Origin: Hirudinaria manillensis | Lineage: Eukaryota; Annelida; Clitellata; Hirudinida; Hirudinidae | Reading direction: 5' to 3' | NCBI GenBank assembly: GCA_034509925.1 | Contig: CM067534.1 | Span: 4,198,001-4,262,000, forward strand | DNA: 64,000 nt | Shown: positions 21,716-33,765 of the stretch, piece by piece | Layout of the letters: each line of letters starts with the position of its first letter | How positions within the stretch are numbered: the first letter of the stretch is position 1 | The notes under the pieces: model-generated | Told to the model about the DNA's origin: nothing | The model's input: only the letters and a program-made list of their open reading frames with translations | Databases searched by the model: none | Position numbers and translations under genes: made by a program

Positions 21716-23349
21716 ATGCATCTCCGGGCTTGCTGCAGCTTGTACGTGAGGGCCAGTTCCTCAAATATTTTACCTTCTGGGAAATTTGTGTTCCAACGTT
21801 AGTTTCACTTTTTAATTTTTGAGATATGGCTGGTCGATAGATCTTCTATTTGGATGAATAACATTTTAGGTGACTGCGCCGCACTTAACCTTACGAAGAT
21901 TAATACCTTTAATATAAAACTCATTATTATAATTGAATGCTTAATTTTACGGCAGATGCTAGACGATGCAGTTCTATGGCGTCGGAATTTAGAAAAGCTA
22001 TGGTGAATGACAAGAGGTCATTGTACCATACATCCATTGATGATCCTACGAATCACAATAAGAGACTAGAGTCTCTTTTTTACACAGTTCCTAAAGAACA
22101 TTTTAGTCGCTGGATGTCAAAAGGTCTCATGCCCCATTATTATAAAGCTGCAGAATCGTTTGGAGAAGCATGTATTATGATCAGAAAACCTGCAATTGAG
22201 ATAGCTGGAAACCTGAAAATGGTTAATGAAAAATTACCAGCTCCAAAATTTGTCCTTCATGGAAGGAATGGTTGTGGAAAATCAACAACATTGGCACATC
22301 TTATTCACTATGTTGGTGTCCAGGATTGGTTGGTAGTTCATATTCCTTGGGCTCCGATCTTTAACAGGTTTGTGCCTTGTAATAAAGTTTTAATGGCAGA
22401 TATGTTATATGATATGTTGACATCAAAGCTGGTCTTGCTCTTTAGTTTCAAGGCTACTTCTAAATCTCATCTTTTTCTATCTTCTTTTTTATACTAAATC
22501 ACAAACTTTAACTTTTATTTAAGCTTTGCATTAGACAAATTTATTTTTTTTAGGAACATGCATCCTGACCACAACTTGAGTTCCTACTCTAAAGTACCCA
22601 GGCTTGACCAGCCTACGATAGCAGTAGGATGGCTTTCCGATTTTAGGACCATGAATGAACCACTTTTAAAAAAGTTGAATATTAGAACCAGCAAGGATTA
22701 CATTTGGACAAAAAGGGATGAAAGCAAATCAAACACACCCTTATGTGAATTAATAGATTTTGCTCTTAATAGACCAAAATATGCAACAGACGTCATGGGT
22801 ATAATATTGAAAGAATTAAAGGGCCAATGCAATAGTGGAAATTTCAAAATGCTGGTTGCTATTGATGGCATTAATTCATTATGGGGAATTACGATATTTA
22901 AGCAGGAATCAGACAGGACAAAGTTAGTTATTAAATCTTTTACTTTTAATATTGGATATTTTTATTGATTATATGCTTTGCATGTTAACAGGAAGTACTC
23001 TGCGGATCAGATTTCAATTATTCACTTCCTGAAAAAACTGATAGCCAATGATTGGAACAACGGAGCAATAGTTTGCACAGTGGATGGACATGCTGCTCCA
23101 ACTTCTGATTTAAAGAGGCATTTACCACAAGATTTATTAGGACAAGAGGGATTTGAGAATTTGGATCCATTCCTACCTGTATCTGTGGATAACTACACAG
23201 ATAAAGAGTTCTACAGTTGCTTGCAGTACTTCTTTGACCACCATTGGTTTGCTAAACCCTATAGCCAAACAGATGATGGCATGACAGAAATTAAAGCACT
23301 CAGTTGTAAGAACCCTAAAGAAATCTATGAACTTGGAGTCTGGATGTAA
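21716..23349 (+). CDS. DAP3: Mitochondrial small ribosomal subunit protein mS29 / death-associated protein 3
   Basis: GTP-binding protein of the mitochondrial small subunit (mS29). Exons 21716-21797, 21956-22367, 22554-22922 and 22992-23349 join in phase: 406 aa (human 398). The first exon gives a mitochondrial presequence-like N-terminus (MHLRACCSLYVRASSSN, basic and hydroxylated, no acidic residues). Then comes the family block YHTSIDDPTNH, FYTVPKEHFSRW, the P-loop GRNGCGKSTT, DWLVVHIPWAP, later MLVAIDGINSLWG (Walker B-like), NDWNNGAIV, LPQDLLGQEGF and NLDPFLPV. I chose the start at 21716 because it adds a targeting peptide and its GTTAGT donor fits the phase of exon 2. The ATG at 21937 lies in the intron. 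Confidence 0.97.
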
Positions 23350-24458
23350 ATTTGACATTAACCAAATTCATAAGCTAATGAAGTAAAGCTATGCAGAAGG
23401 AAAAATGGTTTTTAATTGAGTTGTCTTTCATTGATTTTGGATATTATGCATGGTTTTGAGTCCAAAATAATTCTGCTGGTATGCCTCATAATGGTTAAAG
23501 GGCCTTGGCTTCTGCATTTGGCTAGGGGATTGGGTTTTTACTTAGGTTATAGCATTTCACCTGTAGTTTCAGTTCTGCATAGTCTTTTCTATACAATTTT
23601 AGTTTCGTTGATATGCAACGTCGCACTGATAACTTAAGCGAGATGTGCGATTTTGCAAAGCATTAACTCAAATCTTTGTGAATACTAAATGTCATGGTCA
23701 TCCGTAAAACTACAAAATTCGTTAATTTTTGAACAAAAATTCGCTTTTTATTTAATCTATAGATTGCAGCGAGCGCGGTTGCAGGTCGGTACCTCCAATC
23801 AAAACACTTAACAAATAAAGAGGGGTAGTTATTGTCAGTAGGTTTTCCTAAATGCTGTTATTGCATAGTATGACATAATCGGCAAATGTCCACAGAAAAC
23901 GTATATATTGGCAGGAATATAAAACGAGGAACTCCAGCAGTAGAAATGCACAATTTCTTGGCACCTCCCCTTTATGGAAATGTTTTGATTTGGTCGCGTC
24001 CTTCACATCCATCCATTTTACTATCGGGATATGTTTTCGATTGTAGTGTTGTCTTTTGGGCGTTATGGTTCCAAATTGCGAACATCATCTGAAATATATT
24101 GGTGAGATTTGATGTGTCGCAGTAATGTGTTTGAAAACGCTGATCATATTCCTTATAGTTAATTTAACTATTTACATTTGCGAATATTTTCCCAAATGAG
24201 ATTGATTTGATAAGTTGACTAACAGCTATCGTTGGTTCTCCTATTCATAAAGATAAATACATAAAATGGCGCCATACTAAGTGAATTCACTAAATCATTC
24301 AATCTCATTTTTTTCGTGTGTCAAAGACATCTTAAACTGTTTTTCATGCATAAGAAAATGCTTAAATCGTTAGTCCGTATCGGCCACTTTTGGCAATAAT
24401 TTTGTAATGGTTTTCTTATTCAACAGAACAACTAATCTTGTGCTGTTTACATCTATAG
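23350..24458. other. Intergenic region between DAP3 and the C2H2 zinc-finger gene
   Basis: AT-rich and mostly featureless. It holds the DAP3 3' UTR and, probably, a 5' exon of the downstream zinc-finger gene: its main exon begins at an acceptor (ATCTATAG, ending 24458), and the reading frame continues 9 codons upstream of the ATG to that acceptor. The small open frames at 23416-23637 and 23886-24092 have no family match. Confidence 0.5.
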
Positions 24459-24485
24459 GATGAAATAGATCCTACCAAACTTGAG

Positions 24486-26138
24486 ATGGAGTCTTCATGC
24501 TCAAGAAGCAATGTTTTGGATGAAGCTGGGGATACCTCATTTTCTGAACTTGCCTTAAACTCCTCTCAGCTAGGCATGAATAATTCTTTGCATAAAATGC
24601 ACATGTCAAATGAGGAACAGACTTTTATAGGCAACAAGAATGATTCATTTACTAATGGATCTCAAAATTCATTTCAATGCCCTTCTGAGTTGCCTCAAGA
24701 AGACAAGTCTCTAGAAGGTACCCCCACAACAATGGAAAAGATAAGCATGCTTCTTGGGGCTCATTTCCCAGAGGATTCCAAGCTCCTTGCAAATCCAAAG
24801 GGAATCATAAAGTCATATTTATCTGTAGCAGCAGCTAATGATCCAGACAAATTTGATTCATACAGGAAGTTGTGTGTTGCACACGTCAATGAGTATTACA
24901 AGCACCTAAAAGGTGATGCTGGTGCCTTGTGTCTGGTATGCAATGTGCCGTGTCAACACTGGAACACTCTGCAACGTCATCTTCAAACTCATATAAACTT
25001 TCGACCATTTTCTTGTGAGCTTTGTGGAAGGACATTTTACAGTCAAAGCAAATTGAAAAGGCATCAAGTCATACATAATGACATCAAACCCTACAAGTGT
25101 CCAGTTTGTGAGAGGCGATTGGGAAGACCAGAACACCTGAAGAGGCACCTTCTTGTTCATACTGACTCTAAACCATTCGGATGCTCGGGTTGTTCTCACA
25201 CCACAAAGCGTCTTGATGGGATAAGGAGGCACATTAAAAGAAAACATGGTGCTGATGGTGCAAAGATTGTTGAGATTGAAGTCCCCTTTGATTCTCAGGT
25301 ACTTAGTAATGTTCAACAAGCAGTTGTTTCAACTGGAGAAAGGCTGCCTAGAGCAGTTAAAGTAAAAAAAAAGAAAAAAAAGAAAAAGTTGGGGACTGGC
25401 AACTCTAACCCAAATGCAAATACCATGTCTGTTTGTCCCAATGGTTCAGAGTCTGGTTCGAACGCACTTGGCTCAGAATCTCATTCTAGGAAAAATTCTT
25501 TAGAAGTTGCAAATGCTTCTCAAACTGAATGCATTTCAAAAGGCAACGACAACGATCCATCTGATGTTGGATCTGGTTTTGGAGCATGTGACCTGAGAAT
25601 GTTTACTAATGACTCTGAAGCTGGCTTTTCCACTGAGAATCAAATGAAAAATTGCAAAGAAAGATTCCCAAGCTGTGGTCAAAAACTTTCTCATGCAAAC
25701 AACGAAAAGCCATCGTGCAGACTGTTAGTTCCATCTCATCCTATGCATCTTCTGTATCAAAAGCTTGCTCGTTCGCCACCAATCACCGACGATCTCAGTG
25801 CTCAAAGCAACCCTAGGAGGACAACTGCCGACAATCAGAGTTTCACCTCTGACCTGAGGAGTCTATCCCATTCTGAGATCTTTTCGACTAATTCTATTTC
25901 CTCTGATCAGCAGAGGTATCTTCCGTCCTCTGGCACTGGCACACCAAGCAATTCCAGGAATGTCAATTCCATGCTGCTCAGTCCTCCCTCAGCAAACTCC
26001 AGTCTCAGTCATTACTCTCATCCGTCAGAGTTAAGTTCACTTCCAGCTGAAATGATGATTTCTCAATATTTTCAAAGTCACCAAAGGTTTGCCCCACCTG
26101 TGTGGGGTTTTGCCAACCCAAATTACCCCAATTACTGA
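24486..26138 (+). CDS. C2H2 zinc-finger protein with four tandem fingers, unknown family
   Basis: Predicted nuclear DNA-binding protein, 550 aa in one exon (24459 to stop); in-frame codons before the ATG suggest an upstream exon could extend it. Residues about 149-255 hold four fingers: CLVCNVPCQHWNTLQRHLQTH, CELCGRTFYSQSKLKRHQVIH, CPVCERRLGRPEHLKRHLLVH and CSGCSHTTKRLDGIRRHIKR-KH, with TGEKP-like linkers (NFRPF, DIKPY, DSKPF). Just before them is a helical segment (MEKISMLLGAHFPED...KSYLSVAA). After them is a near-pure lysine run (VKVKKKKKKKKLG), a likely nuclear signal, and a long Ser/Asn-rich tail rich in SPP and SL motifs. I do not recognise an orthologue. Confidence 0.88.
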   Translation: MESSCSRSNVLDEAGDTSFSELALNSSQLGMNNSLHKMHMSNEEQTFIGNKNDSFTNGSQNSFQCPSELPQEDKSLEGTPTTMEKISMLLGAHFPEDSKLLANPKGIIKSYLSVAAANDPDKFDSYRKLCVAHVNEYYKHLKGDAGALCLVCNVPCQHWNTLQRHLQTHINFRPFSCELCGRTFYSQSKLKRHQVIHNDIKPYKCPVCERRLGRPEHLKRHLLVHTDSKPFGCSGCSHTTKRLDGIRRHIKRKHGADGAKIVEIEVPFDSQVLSNVQQAVVSTGERLPRAVKVKKKKKKKKLGTGNSNPNANTMSVCPNGSESGSNALGSESHSRKNSLEVANASQTECISKGNDNDPSDVGSGFGACDLRMFTNDSEAGFSTENQMKNCKERFPSCGQKLSHANNEKPSCRLLVPSHPMHLLYQKLARSPPITDDLSAQSNPRRTTADNQSFTSDLRSLSHSEIFSTNSISSDQQRYLPSSGTGTPSNSRNVNSMLLSPPSANSSLSHYSHPSELSSLPAEMMISQYFQSHQRFAPPVWGFANPNYPNY

Positions 26139-26410
26139 ACTCTTTCTGAAGACAATAACTTAAAATTGTGTGGGAATTTTTTGGATGTTAAACTTGTTCA
26201 GCATGTATAAGCAAAACATCTAGATTCTCTTCTATTTAATTGTGTTGTATATATTATCATTCTATTTGACTTTCTTGTATCATATCATGTGTGTTCCGAA
26301 ACAAATGGACAGTTATCATTTTTTTTTAATAGAGGATCGTGTTAATTGTGCTGGTTTTTCATTTTGTATAAATTTTCAAGCATGGAAGTTCTTTCTGTTT
26401 TCAGATAGAT

Positions 26411-29234
26411 TTATATAACTTTTAGCTGCTTCCCAACGGCAATGAAAGAATCTACAGCTTTGCTGACTTCATCCAGAGAATGAGAGGCTGATAACTGGAC
26501 TCTGATTCTGGCTTTGCCTGGAAGTGGGCACAATACATCCAAAATTATGAATATTCAGTTATCACTCAAAGTCATAGAGATTACCTTTAGGAACAACAGG
26601 GAAGGAGAATCCAATGACAAAAATGCCCTTTTCTGTATTTTAAAAGCTCCATTTTAAAAGAATTAGAACTACAACACTTCCAAATTGATATTTTCTCACC
26701 TAACATGGCATCAGCAAAATCCACTGCAAGTTTGGCATCTCCAAGCATCACCGGACATATTGGATGGTCTTTGTCACCCTTGCAAAGAAACATAACTGAT
26801 ATTACTGATGTAAATGATTATACCAGACCTTCACAAATTAGTTATTATTACCAGAACATTGAAGCCAGCCTTTGCCATTCCAGTTCTGAAAAGGTGCGTG
26901 TTTGCGGCCAACTTGTTGACGAGATCAGGAGATTCCATTATCAAGTCAAATGACTAGATGAATAAAATCACTTTATTAGCATGATCATTGCTAAACAGTT
27001 AACAAAAGGGTTAAGTTAACTAATGTTTATTTATGTACTTTATGGGGTATTTCTCAAGTCTTATCAAATATCAGTTATTTTAAATCTGTGCTTCTTAAAA
27101 TGGGAGACTGAGGAGGTCTAGGGGCATAGAAGGGCTGTTTGTAATTGATTAAATTATCTTATTTATTCAGGGTTGCACCTTGAATACTTTCTGATATTGT
27201 CTATGCATAAAGAAGCATTATTCTGCAAGGGTGTCACAAAGTGAAATTGGTGGATTTCCAGCTTATCTGGAATCTGTTTTTAGTTGTAAATAAAAATAAT
27301 CTTTATTATTATATATAAAGAGATTATATATAAGGAGAATTGCCAAATAATAAAAAGATGAAATTTAATATAGAGTGCCAGCAATCAGTGCACAACAAAT
27401 TCATCGTATGCACTAAGATTTTGCTACTAAATACTAAATATTAATAATCATGTAACATAATACCATAAATATGAAAGTTTTCCTGAATCGGGTCCTGGAG
27501 AGAGATCTTTGAGAAAGTATGTCAAGAACCGAACTTTTGCAAACTATTGTGCTAAGCAACAGTAACTTACATAATGCACTCAACCGAGTAAATAATGCAG
27601 AGTGTCTAATTAAATAGCCTTTGTATAATAAATTAGTTTCAAGAAAACCTTTGAAGCTGCTGCAACTACAGCAGGTGGCAAGGAGTTGGAAAACAAGTAT
27701 GGTCTTGCCCTGTTCCTCAAAAGATCGATGAGTATCTTTGGTCCAGTTGTGTAACCACCTTTTGAAAATTCATAATGCTTATTTATGAGGCATAAGAAGC
27801 CTAAATGACTATTTTAAGCAGTGCTTATTACTGAATTTTGGCATATTTTGCAATACATATATTCCTTGCAATAGGTACACAATATGGTAAACATTATATA
27901 ATTAAATATTGTTTCATAGCATATGCAACTCACCTGCAGCTCCTCCAAGGGCCTTGCCCAGGGTTGAATTGATGATGTCTGATCTCCCATTCAGACCAAA
28001 ATATTCTTCTGTTCCTCTGCACATAAGGACATAATATATTTATGATTGGTTTTAGTAATTTTCTTCATAAATTGGTCTTAATTTTCTTTTTGAATGCAAA
28101 CCTTCCTGTCTTGCCAAAAAATCCAGTAGCATGACTTTCATCAATGAAAATTAATGCATTATATTTTGAAGCAAGATCACTTATGTCCCTGAAATAACAA
28201 TTCTTAGCTAATAATTACATCTATACACATTTGAGACACTTTGCCTCTGTAAAGAACTGACTTTAGGGGGGTAACATTGCCATCCATGCTGAAAACTCCA
28301 TCAGTGACAATGAGTCTTAACCTACAATCTTGTGTTGCAGCCAGTTTGCTTTCCAAATCTGAAGTTGGATTAAAACATATATTTTTTGAACTTTTAAACT
28401 TATAGATAAGCATTCCCAATTTTTTAATTGCACTTGAATTAGTAAATGATAAAATAATTTTATTAAATAAAGTTAAATTTAAAAAAAAAAATGACCTGTC
28501 ATGTCTCTGTGAAGATAGCGATGACGTTGGGCTTTACATAGTCTGATCCCATCTATAATAGAAGCATGATTCAATTCATCAGATATCACAGCATCCATGT
28601 CACTCAGAACTGTTTCAAATGTAGCTGCATTGGCATCAAAGCAGCTGCTAAAGAGAATGGCATCTTCTCGTCCATGAAATTTTGCTATCTTCTTCTCCAG
28701 CTCTTTGTGAATATCCTGAGTTTAAAGAGAATTTATTTCTTTTTGGCAGAGTCTATTCAGCAGAAAACTATACAATAAATATTATACATATTTAATACTT
28801 CTAAGTTTTTAAGATGCATTAACCAAGTCATTGACTTGCCTGGGTTCCACATATAAATCGTACAGAACTCAAGCCACTTCCGTGGGTGTCCAGCTGTGCC
28901 TTGGCAGCAGTGATGACTTCGGGATGACTCTAGAAACATGTCATCTTAAATTTCTTGACATATTTTCAGAAATATTTCATCACAATAAAACAAGTAATTA
29001 CAGAGAGGCCGAGATAATTGTTAGCACAAAAGTTGAGGACTTTGTCTTTTCGAGTTGTAACCCCAATTCGTGAAGATTGCTTCGTTGTTATAATCCGCTC
29101 ACTCTTCCAGACTCCAGCATCTCTAATCCCTTGCAGCTCTTTTTCTATTATGTTATAGAAAGCAGCTCGAGTGGAGTTTGAACACTTCGCGTTAACAAAG
29201 CCCAAAACCTGTTTGGCAAATTGAAAACTGCCAC
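26411..29234 (-). CDS. GCAT: Glycine C-acetyltransferase (2-amino-3-ketobutyrate CoA ligase), first exon not resolved
   Basis: Mitochondrial PLP enzyme converting 2-amino-3-oxobutyrate and CoA to glycine and acetyl-CoA in threonine breakdown. About eleven exons are read on the minus strand. In protein order: [31 protein letters not shown] (29002-29234), [20 protein letters not shown] and VRFICGTQ (28840-28929), [18 protein letters not shown]...[17 protein letters not shown] (28497-28715), [47 protein letters not shown] (PLP lysine in TLGKA, about 27960), [57 protein letters not shown]. All catalytic landmarks are present. The intron after CGTQ starts with GC instead of GT. The transit-peptide exon upstream of 29234 could not be fixed; a candidate ATG lies near 29482. 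Confidence 0.96.
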
Positions 29235-31169
29235 CTAGAAAAATTCAATGCGAAATGTAGGTTTAAGAGCAATATCTGATTCATTATTTAAAAACTGAAT
29301 TCAGTTTAGATTAGAATTTAGTGCATCTTCCATTTTGCAACGTACGAAATTTTGTTTATTCCCTAAATATTAAATTCTTGCTCACTTTTCTTCAGAGAAT
29401 GCATGCTGACGACTCAGATTGCAAGCTTACTACAAACCGTACTGAGCGCACCTGTCCAAATGACCCGAAGCTAAGGCTCATATCATCTACTAGTCATTCT
29501 TATTTTTGAATGGCTGTTCAGGTATTCAACCACGTCGCCCGTTCTTTCTGCCGAACAATAGCCATTTAGGGCAGACCGGCGTTTAAACGAGTCTATTCAA
29601 ACTTTCAGAAATGCTGTGATCTAAATTTAGATCTAAATTTTGTTCGCACCTTTAGTTTCAGTGATGTTATAGTGTGTCAAAACTGACGTTATAGAATCAT
29701 TAACCATGGGTCGATTAGCTATGGAACAAAAAGTCTCCAAATGAAGCAAATTAATTTCATAACGACGACCACGTAGATGCTGACCGTCAGACTGATCCTA
29801 TCGACAACTAAGACAATTCAGTCACCCCATAAAGTTACAGATACTATAATTGACTTATTTTATTGCATCAGATCAGTGATTCTACATGGTGCTTAAACAG
29901 TTATATACATAGCTGAACTAAGAATTAGTTATTAATGCTGCATTATTACCAAAGTTCTTTCCATTCAATAAAAATTCCTTTCTAAGAATAGTAACTCTAT
30001 CCCACCTAGTTGCTTCCAACCACTATAACTAAGCCATCCACTTGTTTTAATTGTTAATACATTGCCACACCAACGTGTTCTTGACCATATTTTTCAGCTA
30101 AACACTAAGCTAATTTGTAAATGCTGAATGCATGGTTGCGACATTACTCCATAAACTGAAAGCAAATAAAATACCTGGCAAACTAGACAGAAGTGGTCAA
30201 AATTAACTCAAATTCAAAACAGACATTAAGGATAACTACACATACTAAATGAGACTGCTTGATAATCAATGCCACATTCCTTATTCTATTACAATTTTTA
30301 TATGGTGGGTATCCAGGTGGTCCCAAACATTAGTCTCACATGTCATCATCATCATTTGAAACACAATAAAGTAGGGAAATATTAACAAACAATTATTATA
30401 ATTTATTAAATCATTATACTCAAGGAATAAATCAGCAGGAATTATTTTCACTCATAATTAATAAAATATTAATAATATTTCAAAAACATACAAAAAACCT
30501 CCGAGAAATATAATAATGACTAAATTGAATTAAACATTTTAAAAGCATCCAAGATGAAAGATAAATAACATAACTTATTAATAGTTGATTGTAAGATTAT
30601 GCAATGTTGTTAAACATTTTCAAAATGGGTAACTTTGTTACCACTTCTGCAGAAATGAACCAAATCAACGTTGAACATAAATTACATCACATCAAAATCC
30701 ACAAAAACAGATGCCTCAAATAAATATTTTTAGAATTATTCATCACCTGCCTCAACACTCATAGATATCAAAATATCACATATAGAAATTATTAGTCCGA
30801 ACGAACCACAATTGTAATGCGCCATGAAAAAAAGTAAAGATTGGTCGATAAAATACTCAGATAAACCAGACATTAAAGATTACATATTTCTAATTATTGA
30901 AAAAATTCGTAAAAACAAATCATAAATCATAACTCATGCATGGACTCATAATTGGTTAACAGAATAAAATGGATAGCAAAGAAATTCTGATATTGCCTTT
31001 GATTTAAAAAAAACCATCATCCAAAGCCAGAACTAAATATTGACCAAGAGGTGAAGACAATAAAGTTGAAAGAATAAGATGATAATTGCATTAAATATGA
31101 TCCCTAACAGGAACAAAACTTAGAAATATATGATATGATTTGATATATATAAGAGTTGCTAAGTGGCCA
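29235..31169. other. Intergenic region between GCAT 5' end and the fuseless-like gene 3' end
   Basis: 1.9 kb. The left part should hold the GCAT first exon and promoter; the right part is very AT-rich and probably 3' UTR of the minus-strand neighbour. No RNA gene, repeat or further coding segment recognised. Confidence 0.5.
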
Positions 31170-32714
31170 TTAATGCACACTTTGCAATAGAGGGTCAGTC
31201 GCAGTCTCTTCACACTGCTCGCAGTCGGATCCGTACTGAGGGATGTCATTCAAATCGGCATTAAGCTCCTCCTCTTCATCTCGGTGAGATTCAATTGGGT
31301 CTTTATCATTGAAGTAGCTCTTAAAATTGTCCTTAGAGAATCAATTAATTCATGTTAAATTAATTGGTGCAAATCTTTTTACTACCAATTTCTGAGAGAG
31401 TTACATTTTCGTTACTAGAATAGTAGTTATTTAAATAAAAAAATATTTTAAACACAACATGTCTTAATTTTGTTTTATTAATTTTAAAATAGCTTTTGAA
31501 AGAATAAGAATCATCCATAATCCTGTTACCAAAACCATAGATAATAAACAGTACCAATCTTATACATCTAAACCAGTGACTCACAAAAGTAAATTCTGCA
31601 AGGATTTCTTGGAGATATTTGTTTGGAAATATCCCACTTCCACCAGGGTAGGATCCATCTCTGTCGATTCCATGAAGTCCAACATTGTTAAAAGACTGCA
31701 GTAACAGTAGTCCTATTGTACCAGTGACATGGGATACCCAACTTCCAACCAATTTCTTCGGAAGAAAGTCATTGACCCAAATATTCCAAAACCCTCTCCA
31801 AAACATGATGTTTGCCCATGTCAGAATGATAAATATGGTATCTTCATAGGCTAGCTTCAACCAATATTTATCATCAAGCTGTTCTGCCATCCAGGAAAGA
31901 GGAATTTGTAATAATAGGAAGATTAGACTTGTCATAAATCCAACAATAAAACAAATCCAGTCATAAGATTGGTCTTCAAAAATTGTGACATCTAGCAACC
32001 ACCAAACAGCCCACCATACAATTATAGAAGTTGTAACCACAACAAACTGTGTAAACAAACAGTCAAAGGTGAAAGATAGAAAGTTCTCGTGCTATAAGAA
32101 AAATTTAAAAAGGTTATTAAACATTTATTTATCATAATTCTGAAACTTATTTTATTGCAACTTACTGGAGTTTTGAAAACAACATCAGCTTCCAAAAGGT
32201 TATCAGATGTGTCCAATCTCAAGGCAATTGGAGCACCAACAGCTGTTCTGACAGTTCTCATTAAGATCATGAAAAACTGACAGACAATATATATGCACAG
32301 AACAATGTATACAAATTTTGGACTATTGCTGTCAAAGATAAGATCCAACATATTCCATATTCCCCGCCAATAGCATAAAATAGCCCAACCATGGATATAT
32401 AGATGCAAACGAGTGATGAATATGTACACAGCAGGTGTGTCAGACTTCACCCATTCTGCAAGTTGGGGCTGCATCAATAACTGAAATGTACAGACAGTGG
32501 CCCCCAGAGTAAGACTGACCATTGTACTGATGTGCTCATTTTCAGGAAAAAAATATTCATCTTGAAGAACCCAAGTGCCATCCCAATGCAAAACAGACAA
32601 GGGAAATATAATTACAGTGCTGATAAAAACATCTGCAATCATCAAGAGAAACCCACAATGTTTCAAGGACTTGCAGTTCATATCTCCTGTACGTATAGTT
32701 ACATTAATATTCAT
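31170..32714 (-). CDS. Fuseless-like multipass membrane protein
   Basis: Three exons on the minus strand (32166-32714, 31585-32091, 31170-31331) join in phase 0: 405 aa from the first ATG. A splice acceptor-like CAG lies between this ATG and a second Met at about 32684, so the start is uncertain. The protein has about eight hydrophobic segments arranged as two similar halves. Each half has a tryptophan-rich motif after a central helix: CYWRGIWNMLDLIF in the first, MFWRGFWNIWVNDFLP in the second. The tail is cytosolic and acidic (HRDEEEELNADLND). Drosophila Fuseless is an eight-pass presynaptic membrane protein; I assign this family from the topology and the RG-x-W-N motifs, with moderate certainty. 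Function here is inferred only. Confidence 0.65.
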
Positions 32715-33765
32715 AGGTAAAAGTTACTCGAAAAGCACATTTTGGGAATTGTTATACATACCTTCTAAGTCAAACTGCTAGATGGTCCCAAATCAATTGA
32801 GGTAACTAATTAATGGTCCATTAATATTAACATTGAATCGATTATAAGTCCGCTGCTATCATCTCTCTAAGAATTAGGCAATTGATCCTCTGCCCGATCC
32901 TTATCTACAAAGTCTATCTGTACATCTGACTCGATGTGGATAATGGCAACATAAACAAAGAGCAGCGAGAAATAATTTAAAATAGTGAAAACATGCCCAT
33001 TGTTCAAAATTTCAGATGTATAATAAATATTATCTATAATATTAATAATAAATATGTGTCTATAACATTAATGTAATTTGTATAACTGTTTTCGCACTTT
33101 TGTTATCGCTGAGTCTCAATCGTCTTGAAATCGCCATTAAATAAACTTTATAATATTAGTAATTAGAAAAAAAGAAACTTAATCGTGTCAAACATATTAT
33201 GTAATTATTAACAACTTTGTGACCGAGAGCCAGATGTCTATGGATCTTCTCACGGAACATAACCCTGTTATCTTTTTTTTTCATGCCTAAATGAACTTGG
33301 TCATTTAGTATTTCATAGAGTATTTAGACATGGAATCTCCATTTCCAGTGATAAATTCATCAAAAGACAATCTGATGACCTTTTCGAATTCCAAAGTTCA
33401 AATGGTTAACAACCCCAAATTTTATAATACAACATTATGAAATATGCACTCCCTCTGCACCGCTGTAGGTTCGGATTGCATTATCTCCATGAACATAGCC
33501 AAATTAGCCATCAGATAATAAAAGTAAAGGTCACCTAAAGACGGTGGGCAAGCCAAATTTATATGGTGAGGACGTTCAGCATTATCTACCTAATAACAGT
33601 AACAGTAGCAGTGATTTTTATTAAGTTTTTTTGCAAAAACAAATTTTTGAGCAAAAAAATTTAAAATAATTTTTAAGCCATTCTAATTTATAATGCATGA
33701 ATTATTATGTAACGTTATTGTGGAGGAATAAAACAATTGAGAATAATTAAAAACTAAGCAGATGA
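32715..33765. other. Intergenic region between fuseless-like gene and BRCC3 3' end
   Basis: AT-rich, 1 kb, holding the promoter of the left gene and the 3' UTR of BRCC3 (both on the minus strand). No open frame, repeat or RNA gene of note. Confidence 0.5.

Noticed and set aside
24906..25319. 137-codon minus-strand open frame
   Set aside because: Antisense shadow of the zinc-finger exon; its sequence has no family features while the plus strand shows four clear C2H2 fingers.
29510..29569. Short plus-strand peptide MAVQVFNHVARSFCRTIAI resembling a mitochondrial presequence
   Set aside because: GCAT is on the minus strand, the frame stops after 19 codons and no plus-strand exon follows.
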